A stretch of DNA of 64,000 nucleotides, from assembly GCF_022835695.1 (NCBI RefSeq), contig NZ_BQUV01000011.1, positions 242,558-306,557 on the forward strand. Direction: 5' to 3'. The notes under the pieces were generated by a model. It was not told where the DNA came from. It made no database searches and saw only the letters and a program-made list of their open reading frames with translations. Positions 57,854-64,000 of this stretch are shown here, in pieces. This DNA is from Bradyrhizobium sp. Ce-3 (GTDB lineage Bacteria > Pseudomonadota > Alphaproteobacteria > Rhizobiales > Xanthobacteraceae). The position numbers and the translations under genes are program-made. Each line of letters begins with the position of its first letter. The first letter of the stretch is position 1.

Positions 57854-59026
57854 CTAGCCCGGGACGACGCGTGGATCGACGTCCTGCGTGTAATCCACGC
57901 CCTCGATGCCGAAGCCGAACAGGCGCAGGAACTGGCTCTTGTATTCCCCGAGGTCGGCGAGGTCGCCGAGCGTCTCGGTGGTGAGCAGCGGCCAGCGCCG
58001 CGACACTTCCGTCTGCACTTCGGGCGAAAGCTCCCAATCGTCGACCCGGACGCGCTGCGTATCGTCGAGCGCGACGTCCTTGCCGAGCTTGCTGCGGAAC
58101 AGGCGGTCGATCTGCTCGATGCAGCCTTCGTGAAGCCCGAGCTGCTTCATGACCTTGAACAGTACCGTGCCGTAGAGCGGCACCACCGGTATAGCCGAGC
58201 TCGCCTGGGTGACGACGGCCTTCAGCGCGACGACGCGGGCGGCGTCCGCACCCAGCCGGCCCCGGATCGCTGCCGCTTTGCTGTCGAGATCGACCTTGGC
58301 GCGACCGAGCGTGCCGTTCCAGTAGATCGGCCAGGTCAGCTCGCTGCCGATATAGGTGTAGTTGAGGGTGCGGAAGCCCGGCGCCAGCACGCCGGCATCC
58401 GCGAGCTGATCGATCCAGCGCTTCCAGTCGTCGCCGCCCATCACCGCGACGGTAGCCGCGGTCTGCTCCTCATTCGCCGGCTCGAGCGTGGTCTGGAACA
58501 CCTCGCCGGTCTCGGTGTCGAGCGTCTTGATCTCGACCGGCGCGCCCAGCGGCTTGATGACCGAGCGATAGGTCTTGCCGGTGTCCGGATCGGTGCGGAC
58601 CGGCGCGGCCATGCTGTAGACCAGCATGTCGAGCTGCCCGAATTTTTCGCGCACGCGCTCGATGAAGGCCGCCTTCAGCTCGTCGGAGAAGGCATCGCCC
58701 TCCAGCGTCAGCGGCGAGCGGCCGATCTTCTCGGCCTCGATCTCGAAGGCGCGGTTATTGTACCAGCCGGCGCTGGCGCTTCGCTTTTCCGACGGCTCAC
58801 GCTCCAGCGACACGCCGATCGTGTCGGCGCCGCCGGCGAAGGTCGCGACGATGCGGCTCGCGAGACCGTAGCCCGTCGAGCAGCCCAGCACGGCAACGCG
58901 CTTGGGACAGTCCGCGATCGGGCCCTGCTTGAGAACATAGGCGATCTGTTCGCGGACATTCGTGGCGCAGCCGACGGGATGTGCCGTCGTGCAGATGAAG
59001 CCTCGCACGCGCGGTTCAATAATCAT
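57854..59026 (-). CDS. fabV: Enoyl-ACP reductase FabV (trans-2-enoyl-CoA/ACP reductase)
   Basis: 390 residues, about 120 more than FabI. The NADH loop is GCSTGYGLASRIVATFAGGA; the active-site Y-x8-K pair of the FabV type is Tyr235-Lys244 (IYWNGTLGRAK), and YTYIGSELTWPIY precedes it. FabV reduces enoyl-ACP in the last step of fatty-acid elongation and is naturally tolerant to triclosan. The ATG at 59026 (MIIEPRVRGFICTTAHPVGC) is the family N-terminus. It lies 84 bases downstream of fabB on the same strand, in the place where rhizobia usually have fabI. Confidence 0.94.
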   Translation of the reverse strand: MIIEPRVRGFICTTAHPVGCATNVREQIAYVLKQGPIADCPKRVAVLGCSTGYGLASRIVATFAGGADTIGVSLEREPSEKRSASAGWYNNRAFEIEAEKIGRSPLTLEGDAFSDELKAAFIERVREKFGQLDMLVYSMAAPVRTDPDTGKTYRSVIKPLGAPVEIKTLDTETGEVFQTTLEPANEEQTAATVAVMGGDDWKRWIDQLADAGVLAPGFRTLNYTYIGSELTWPIYWNGTLGRAKVDLDSKAAAIRGRLGADAARVVALKAVVTQASSAIPVVPLYGTVLFKVMKQLGLHEGCIEQIDRLFRSKLGKDVALDDTQRVRVDDWELSPEVQTEVSRRWPLLTTETLGDLADLGEYKSQFLRLFGFGIEGVDYTQDVDPRVVPG

Positions 59027-59110
59027 GCGCACCCCATTTCGGATCGTTGCATTGTCCCCATTCGCGGCCCGCGGGCTTTGCACCGCAGGCGAGAGGAGGT
59101 GAAAACCGGA

Positions 59111-60334
59111 TCACGCATCCAGGCGCTTGAACACCAGCGTGGCGTTGGTGCCGCCGAAGCCGAACGAGTTCGACAGCACGGTGCCGAGCTTGGCGTTGTC
59201 GATGCGCTTGCGCACGATCGGCATGTCGGCAAAGGCGGGATCGAGTTCGGTGATATGCGCGCTCTCGCAGATGAAGCCGTTGTTGAGCATCAGCAGCGAA
59301 TAGATCGCCTCCTGCACGCCGGTGGCGCCGAGCGAGTGGCCGGTCAGCGCCTTGGTCGCCGAAATCGGCGGGCACTTCTCGCCGGTGCCGAACACCTTGC
59401 GGATCGCCTCGATCTCCGGCGGATCGCCGGCCGGCGTCGAGGTGGCGTGCGGATTGATGTAGTCGACCGGCGTGTTCACCGTCGACATCGCCATGCGCAT
59501 GCAGCGCTCGGCGCCCTCGCCCGACGGTGCCACCATGTCGTAACCATCCGAGGTGGCGCCGTAGCCGACGACCTCACCGTAAATTCTGGCGCCGCGCGCC
59601 TTGGCGTGCTCGAGCTCTTCGAGCACGACGACGCCTGCGCCGCCGGCGATCACGAAGCCGTCGCGGTTGAGATCGTAGGGACGCGAGGCGGTGGCCGGCG
59701 TGTCATTGTATTTCGAGGACATCGCGCCCATGGCGTCGAACAGCACCGACAGTGTCCAGTCGAGTTCCTCGCAGCCGCCGGCGAAGATGACGTCCTGCTT
59801 GCCGATCTGGATCGTTTCATAGGCATTGCCGATGCAATGGTTCGACGTCGCGCAGGCCGAGGAGATCGAGTAGTTCACGCCCTTGATCTTGAACCAGGTC
59901 GCAAGCGTCGCCGACGCGGTCGACGACATGCCCTTCGGCACCGCGAACGGACCAACGCGCTTCGGCCCCTTGGCGCGCGCGATGTCGGCGGCTTCCACCA
60001 GTGTGCGTGTCGATGGTCCGCCGGATCCCATGATGATGCCGGTGCGGATGTTGGAGACTTCGTTGGCCTCGAGGCCGGAGTCGCGGATCGCCTGCTCCAT
60101 GGCGACGTGATTCCACGCGGCACCTTCGGCAAGAAACCGCATCGCGCGGCGATCGATCACCTCGGCGGGATTGAGCGTCGGCGCACCGTGCACCTGCGAT
60201 CTGAAGCCGAGCTCGGCGGCCTTCTCCGCGCGCGAAATGCCCGACTTTGCCTCGTAGAGGCTCGCAAGCACTTCCTGGGTGTTGTTACCGATGGATGAGA
60301 CAATCCCCATCCCCGTGATGACAACCCGCCTCAT
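59111..60334 (-). CDS. fabB: 3-oxoacyl-[acyl-carrier-protein] synthase I
   Basis: 407 residues, matching E. coli FabB (406). The nucleophile is Cys161 in [14 protein letters not shown]; the two catalytic His lie in [13 protein letters not shown] and [12 protein letters not shown]; the Phe-rich end [13 protein letters not shown] is typical. FabB elongates the unsaturated intermediate made by FabA. The fabA-fabB pair with 43 bases between them, divergent from irr, is the standard rhizobial arrangement. Confidence 0.97.
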   Translation of the reverse strand: MRRVVITGMGIVSSIGNNTQEVLASLYEAKSGISRAEKAAELGFRSQVHGAPTLNPAEVIDRRAMRFLAEGAAWNHVAMEQAIRDSGLEANEVSNIRTGIIMGSGGPSTRTLVEAADIARAKGPKRVGPFAVPKGMSSTASATLATWFKIKGVNYSISSACATSNHCIGNAYETIQIGKQDVIFAGGCEELDWTLSVLFDAMGAMSSKYNDTPATASRPYDLNRDGFVIAGGAGVVVLEELEHAKARGARIYGEVVGYGATSDGYDMVAPSGEGAERCMRMAMSTVNTPVDYINPHATSTPAGDPPEIEAIRKVFGTGEKCPPISATKALTGHSLGATGVQEAIYSLLMLNNGFICESAHITELDPAFADMPIVRKRIDNAKLGTVLSNSFGFGGTNATLVFKRLDA

Positions 60335-60377
60335 GTTCGCCTCGCCCTGCCTTTATGTTGCCGCGTGATGATCCCGC

Positions 60378-60899
60378 TCAAGACGGTGCCGTGCCCTGCT
60401 TGAACAAACCGACCTTCAAGTCCTTGGCGCGATAAATAATCTCGTCGTCCATGGAAAGCCACCCGTCGGCAATTCCAAGCACGAGCTTTGACCGCATCAC
60501 GCGCTTGATATCGATGTTGTACACAACCTTGCGCGCGTGCGGCAGCACCTGTCCGGAGAACTTCAGCTCGCCGAGGCCGAGCGCGCGGCCACGACCTTCG
60601 CCACCGCTCCAGCCGAGGAAAAAGCCGACCATTTGCCACATGGCATCGAGGCCGAGGCAGCCCGGCATCACCGGATCGTTCTTGAAGTGGCAGCCGAAGA
60701 ACCAGAGATCCGGTTTCACCTCGAGCTCGGCGCGCACCAGGCCCCTGCCGTACTCGCCGCCGGTTTCCGAGATATCGCTGATGCGATCGAACATGAGCAT
60801 CGGCGGCAGCGGCAACTGGGCGTTGCCGGGACCGAACAGCTCGCCCCGCCCGCAGGCCAGCAAATCCTCGTATTCGTAACCGCCGCGCCGATCCAGCAT
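60378..60899 (-). CDS. fabA: 3-hydroxydecanoyl-ACP dehydratase/isomerase
   Basis: 173 residues, as in E. coli (172). Catalytic His71 and Asp85 lie in [20 protein letters not shown] and DAMWQ. FabA dehydrates 3-hydroxydecanoyl-ACP and isomerises the product to the cis-3 form, starting unsaturated fatty-acid synthesis. The ATG at 60899 gives the conserved N-terminus [20 protein letters not shown]; the 63-base longer frame is unlikely. First gene of fabA-fabB-fabV, divergent from irr across a 330-base gap. Confidence 0.97.
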   Translation of the reverse strand: MLDRRGGYEYEDLLACGRGELFGPGNAQLPLPPMLMFDRISDISETGGEYGRGLVRAELEVKPDLWFFGCHFKNDPVMPGCLGLDAMWQMVGFFLGWSGGEGRGRALGLGELKFSGQVLPHARKVVYNIDIKRVMRSKLVLGIADGWLSMDDEIIYRAKDLKVGLFKQGTAPS

Positions 60900-61161
60900 C
60901 CTCTTTCCACCTCTGATGTCCCGATGAAGCGCTTTTGCTTGGTCGGACCTTAATCTACCCACGGGAACCGGAATAACCCGTCCCGCATCTTGGCGCTACC
61001 TGGGTACGCTACCGGCCTGTTATCTCTGCCGAAAGCGCATATGTGGTCCGCGCGCTCTCTAACATAGGGCTAACCGGGCGGCAAAGCGGCATTCCGATGA
61101 TAAATTACCGCTTCTCCTTAGGTTTCTACCGCAGCTTGGATTCGTTCTAGTTGCGAAAAAC

Positions 61162-61190
61162 TTGCATCTGATGGGCATCCTTTTTATATT
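61162..61190 (+). promoter_or_regulatory. irr promoter with candidate Fur/Mur-type hexamer site
   Basis: TTGCAT (61162-61167) and TATATT (61185-61190) are 17 bases apart, a good sigma-70 pair placing the transcript start near 61197, about 33 bases before the ATG. Over the -35 and spacer lie three consecutive imperfect hexamers TGCATC-TGATGG-GCATCC (61163-61180). The irr promoter of B. japonicum is known to be bound by Fur at three imperfect direct hexamer repeats, so this is the likely site. The rest of the 60900-61229 gap shows no gene. Confidence 0.6.
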
Positions 61191-61229
61191 TATGAGGAAT
61201 ATTGCCTGAGTTGGGTGCATAGAGTGGAT

Positions 61230-61721
61230 ATGAACGAAGAAGTACCGGCTGTGAACGATGATGCCGTGCACCCGGCTGCCCGGGGCGCTGGGCATCACCC
61301 TGCCCTGACCGGCTGCCCGTGGCATGACGTCAACGAGATGCTGCAGTCTGCCGGCCTCCGGCCGACCCGCCAGCGCATGGCGCTGGGCTGGCTGCTGTTC
61401 GGTAAGGGTGCCCGCCACCTGACCGCTGAAATGCTGTACGAGGAAGCCACGCTGGCCAAGGTTCCGGTGTCGCTGGCGACCGTCTACAACACGCTCAACC
61501 AGCTGACCGATGCCGGCCTGTTGCGGCAGGTCAGCGTCGACGGCACCAAGACCTATTTCGACACCAACGTGTCGACCCATCACCACTTCTATCTCGAGCA
61601 CAACCACGAGCTGGTCGACATTCCCGACCCGAACCTCGTGCTGTCGAAGATGCCCAACGTGCCTGAAGGCTACGAGATTTCCCGCGTCGACATGGTCGTG
61701 CGGCTGCGCAAGAAGCGCTGA
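61230..61721 (+). CDS. irr: Iron response regulator Irr (Fur family, heme-regulated)
   Basis: 163 residues with the ATG at 61230, exactly the length of B. japonicum Irr; a GTG 15 bases earlier is less likely. The heme regulatory motif GCPWHD has Cys29, and HHH at 117-119 is the second heme site. The winged helix holds AGLRPTRQRMALGWLLFGKG and VPVSLATVYNTLNQLTDAGL. Irr accumulates when iron is low, controls heme synthesis and iron uptake genes, and is destabilised by heme. It is divergent from fabA and has its own terminator. Confidence 0.97.
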   Translation: MNEEVPAVNDDAVHPAARGAGHHPALTGCPWHDVNEMLQSAGLRPTRQRMALGWLLFGKGARHLTAEMLYEEATLAKVPVSLATVYNTLNQLTDAGLLRQVSVDGTKTYFDTNVSTHHHFYLEHNHELVDIPDPNLVLSKMPNVPEGYEISRVDMVVRLRKKR

Positions 61722-61748
61722 GTCGCGTTACCGTCGCCTTGAGTTGTG

Positions 61749-61775
61749 ATGGCCGGGCTAGTCCCGGCCATTTTT
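61749..61775 (+). terminator. Rho-independent terminator after irr
   Basis: Perfect 9-bp stem ATGGCCGGG/CCCGGCCAT, loop CTAGT, running into TTTTTG. 27 bases after the irr stop. Confidence 0.9.
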
Positions 61776-61792
61776 GTTGGGGACGAGGAAGC

Positions 61793-62317
61793 TCAGTCCA
61801 CCTTCTCGTCGGCGTAGACGCCCCAGAGGCGCTGCTGCTCGATCCAGCCGTCGAACCCGTTGCCGGTGACCCGGCACCAGTTGTTGGCGCATTTCTTGAC
61901 CTGCGCGACGACGCCGGCCTGCAGCCGGGCTGCGATCGCGCTGGTCGCGTCGGGACGATCGTAGAGCGAGGCCAGATCGTCCTTGTTCTTCATCGTCACG
62001 ACCGCGGTGCGGCGGCCGGACAGCAGCGAGTGATAGACCCAGCCCTCGGCGCCCTCGGAATCGCGCACCCGGCGCCAGTTCTCGAACTCGGCGGTGATTT
62101 CGACCGGCAGCCCCGAGCGGGTGTAAACCCAGGCGACGTCGTTATCCTTGGTCGGGCCACCCCGAACGTTCACATGATCGGATTTCAGGCTGACATAGCG
62201 CGGAATCGGCAGGCCGCTGGTGGTGGGGCTCAAATCCTTGGCGGTATGTCCGGGCATCACCGACGCGCTCAGCATGCTCCCGACCAGAGCCACCAATGAA
62301 CCCAAACGCCAGACCAT
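61793..62317 (-). CDS. SH3-domain periplasmic protein
   Basis: 174 residues. A signal peptide (MVWRLGSLVALVGSMLSASV) is followed by two bacterial SH3 domains: the first around YVSLKSDHVNVRGGPTKDND / GLPVEITAEFENWRRVRDSE GAEGW, the second around RPDATSAIAARLQAGVVAQV with KKCANNWCRVTGNGFDGWIE. The two Cys in the second domain may form a disulfide. Such proteins (DUF1058-type) are thought to bind peptidoglycan or cell-wall partners. AGGAG precedes the ATG at 62317; the longer frame reads through a hexamer repeat. Confidence 0.85.
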   Translation of the reverse strand: MVWRLGSLVALVGSMLSASVMPGHTAKDLSPTTSGLPIPRYVSLKSDHVNVRGGPTKDNDVAWVYTRSGLPVEITAEFENWRRVRDSEGAEGWVYHSLLSGRRTAVVTMKNKDDLASLYDRPDATSAIAARLQAGVVAQVKKCANNWCRVTGNGFDGWIEQQRLWGVYADEKVD

Positions 62318-62363
62318 CAACTCGTCTCCTGCCGAGATGCCCAACCCGCATTCGGCGAGCTGC

Positions 62364-62405
62364 AACCCAAACCCAAATTCAAACCCAAGCCTAAGCCCAC
62401 GCCCC
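62364..62405. repeat. Imperfect hexamer tandem repeat, about seven AACCCA units
   Basis: Units AACCCA, AACCCA, AATTCA, AACCCA, AGCCTA, AGCCCA and CGCCCC run head to tail. It begins 47 bases upstream of the SH3 gene start, in its probable leader or promoter. The remainder of the 62318-62686 gap has no gene I can support. Confidence 0.7.
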
Positions 62406-62686
62406 AAGGCCGCTGCGCCGGCGCGATCCGGTCCCTGGGCGCATCGATCCGAGGGGTTCTTGTCTTGGCCCGGCCTTCTGCTAGAGAGGACGGAACGCCT
62501 GAAGGCCAGAACACCCGAATTTCCCGTCGTCGCCCCTTTGCGAAAGCCGGGACAAGTATCGGGGAACCCTAGGAAACGCGAAGGAAACGCCGGGACAGCG
62601 CGGCTATCAGCAGTGTCGAACAACCGGGTTAATGAGGCCTCAACGGCTCGGTTTTTGGCGAGCCGCGCGCCTCATGAAAGCAGGAC

Positions 62687-63691
62687 ATGTCGGTGAAGAA
62701 AAAGCCTCTCGTCGTCGTCACTCGCAAGCTGCCGGACTCGATCGAGACCCGGATGCGCGAGCTGTTCGACGCCAGACTGAATCTCGACGACACGCCGATG
62801 ACGCCGGAACAGATCGCCGAAGCGGTGAAGACCGCCGACGTGCTGGTGCCGACCGTGACCGACATGATCCGCGAGGACGTGATCAATCAGCCCGACTGCA
62901 AGCTGAAGATGATCGCCAATTTCGGCAACGGCGTCGACAATATCGACGTCGCCGCAGCCCATGCCCGCGGCATCACGGTGACCAACACCCCGAAGGTGCT
63001 GACCGAGGACACCGCCGACATGACCATGGCGCTGATCCTCGCGGTGCCGCGGCGCCTGATCGAGGGCGCCTCGATTCTCACGGAAGGCAAGCAGCACTGG
63101 GCCGGCTGGTCGCCAACCTGGATGCTCGGCCACCGCATCGGGGGAAAAAGGCTCGGCATCATCGGCATGGGCCGCATCGGCCAGGCCGTGGCACGCCGCG
63201 CCCGCGCCTTCGGCCTGCAGATCCATTATCACAACCGCCGGCCGGTGGCGCCCATGATCGCCGACGAGCTCGGCGCGACCTATTGGGAAAGCCTCGACCA
63301 GATGCTGGCGCGGATGGACATCATTTCGGTGAACTGTCCGCACACGCCGGCCACCTATCATCTGCTCTCGGCGCGGCGGCTCAAGCTGATCCGCAAGGAG
63401 GCCTATATCGTCAACACCGCGCGCGGCGAGGTGATCGACGAGGACACGCTGATCAAGCTGATCGAAGCCGGCGATGTCGGCGGTGCCGGCCTCGACGTCT
63501 ATGAGCACGAGCCCGCGGTGAACCCGAAGCTGGTGCGGCTCGCCAAGGCCGGCAAGGTGACGCTGCTGCCGCATATGGGCTCGGCCACCATCGAAGGCCG
63601 CGTCGAGATGGGCGAGAAGGTGATCATCAACATCCGCACCTTCCTCGACGCCCACAAGCCGCCGGATCGCGTGCTGCCGAGCATGCTGTAG
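62687..63691 (+). CDS. 2-hydroxyacid dehydrogenase (D-glycerate/glyoxylate-hydroxypyruvate reductase type)
   Basis: 334 residues. The NAD(P) fold has GIIGMGRIGQAVARRARAFG; catalytic Arg is in IVNTARGEVIDE, Glu in DVYEHEPAVNPKL and the acid/base His in LLPHMGSATIEGR. The N-terminal catalytic half contains ANFGNGVDNIDVAAAHARGI. The pattern fits glyoxylate/hydroxypyruvate reductase (GyaR/GhrB type), which interconverts glyoxylate and glycolate or hydroxypyruvate and D-glycerate. It is divergent from the SH3 gene and stands alone. Confidence 0.92.
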   Translation: MSVKKKPLVVVTRKLPDSIETRMRELFDARLNLDDTPMTPEQIAEAVKTADVLVPTVTDMIREDVINQPDCKLKMIANFGNGVDNIDVAAAHARGITVTNTPKVLTEDTADMTMALILAVPRRLIEGASILTEGKQHWAGWSPTWMLGHRIGGKRLGIIGMGRIGQAVARRARAFGLQIHYHNRRPVAPMIADELGATYWESLDQMLARMDIISVNCPHTPATYHLLSARRLKLIRKEAYIVNTARGEVIDEDTLIKLIEAGDVGGAGLDVYEHEPAVNPKLVRLAKAGKVTLLPHMGSATIEGRVEMGEKVIINIRTFLDAHKPPDRVLPSML

Positions 63692-63698
63692 GAATTCC

Positions 63699-63819
63699 GT
63701 AGCCCGGATGCAGCGCAGCGAAATCCGGGACGCTATCACCGCGTCAAGACCGCCCCCGATTGCGCGGAGCCTGTCATCGGGCGCGCGTTCGCGCGACCCG
63801 TTGGCTCCATCCGGGCTAC
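63699..63819. repeat. REP-like repeat GTAGCCCGGATG...CATCCGGGCTAC, copy 2
   Basis: Same outer arms as the copy at 57745 (GTAGCCCGGATGCAGCGCAG on the left, CATCCGGGCTAC on the right) with a longer, different centre containing GCGCGCGTTCGCGCG. Non-coding. Confidence 0.85.
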
Positions 63820-63884
63820 GGCTCCGCCAAAATATCGAAAACAACCCCATGCACAGTAGCCGGTGCGGCCAATCCGCACTCGGT

Positions 63885-63904
63885 GTCGTCCCGGCGCAGG
63901 CCGG
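63885..63904. repeat. Half REP palindrome GTCGTCCCGGCGCAGGCCGG, truncated at an IS junction
   Basis: The 20 bases match the left arm of the REP elements at 7427 and 11641, but the expected continuation GACCCATAACC is missing; from 63905 the sequence runs into the IS110 transposase end. It looks like the insertion boundary. Confidence 0.6.
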
Positions 63905-63910
63905 CAACTG

Positions 63911-64000
63911 TTATGTTGAAGGGGCTGTCCGATAGGGCTTTCTGTCGCGCATCATGGCGTTGAGGATGGTGAGCAGCTTTCGAGCAACGGCAATGAGGGC
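63911..64000 (-). CDS. IS110-family transposase, C-terminal end (partial)
   Basis: 29 C-terminal residues and the stop are inside the window; the gene continues to the right. The tail ALIAVARKLLTILNAMMRDR, then KPYRTAPST, is the characteristic end of IS110-family (DEDD) transposases, whose last helix reads AxxKLLxxLNAxxRD. These elements insert without terminal inverted repeats, guided by a bridge RNA encoded next to the gene. The stop lies only a few bases from the REP half-site, consistent with the short right end of IS110 elements. Whether the copy is intact cannot be seen. Confidence 0.8.
   Translation of the reverse strand, partial: ALIAVARKLLTILNAMMRDRKPYRTAPST

Overview
The window looks like a chromosomal segment of a GC-rich alphaproteobacterium of the Bradyrhizobium group. 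The best evidence is the Irr protein at 61230-61721. It is 163 residues long, carries a heme regulatory motif at Cys29 and a HHH heme site at 117-119, and lies divergent from fabA-fabB. Other support is the Fur/Mur-type regulator linked to rimI, the rimP-nusA-ylxR-infB-rbfA-truB-rpsO-pnp block, the frequent GTG/TTG starts, and many palindromic intergenic repeats of rhizobial type. No rRNA, tRNA, CRISPR array or replication origin was seen. All calls come from reading translations and motifs; no database search was run.

Layout. 1-7.4 kb: the 3' end of gyrB, a MurA-type enzyme with Asp in place of the catalytic Cys, a MATE exporter, an HCCA-isomerase-like protein, a FUSC membrane protein and an MmgE/PrpD protein. 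7.4-14.8 kb: small accessory and metabolic genes (DUF1330, serine hydrolase, membrane AraC regulator, GNAT, pirin, purC, crotonase) separated by repeats. 15-17.2 kb: a two-gene unit of unknown function, a transglutaminase-like protein with a clear Cys-His-Asp set followed by a GT-B-like glycosyltransferase. 17.3-22.5 kb: a catabolic cluster (FAD oxidoreductase, GntR regulator, orphan solute-binding protein, gabD) with a candidate operator between the divergent genes. 22.8-27 kb: a serine hydrolase, an acyl-CoA synthetase and a PfkB-family kinase.

27.3-42.8 kb is conserved housekeeping: murJ, trpS, usp, nfu, tsaB-rimI, fur, a HAD phosphatase, then miaB-phoH-ybeY-corC-lnt with overlapping or very close genes, an XRE regulator, an M20 peptidase and trmB. 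A PhyH-family protein lacking the first iron-binding His and a DUF2336 protein follow on the minus strand. 45.3-55.6 kb is the transcription/translation operon from rimP to pnp, preceded by a possible attenuated leader. 55.8-57.7 kb holds a Tat-exported superoxide dismutase, a GNAT and a GST. 57.9-61.7 kb holds fabA-fabB-fabV (minus) and divergent irr (plus), whose promoter has a candidate Fur site. An SH3-domain periplasmic protein and a 2-hydroxyacid dehydrogenase close the block. The right edge cuts an IS110-family transposase whose end abuts a half REP palindrome.

How the genes connect. Fur (33110) probably controls irr (61230), so two layers of iron control lie 28 kb apart. The fabA-fabB-fabV run supplies unsaturated fatty acid synthesis with a triclosan-tolerant type of enoyl-ACP reductase. 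tsaB/miaB (tRNA modification), ybeY/rimP/rbfA/nusA/infB/rpsO (ribosome biogenesis and translation) and pnp (RNA decay) form the core of the window.
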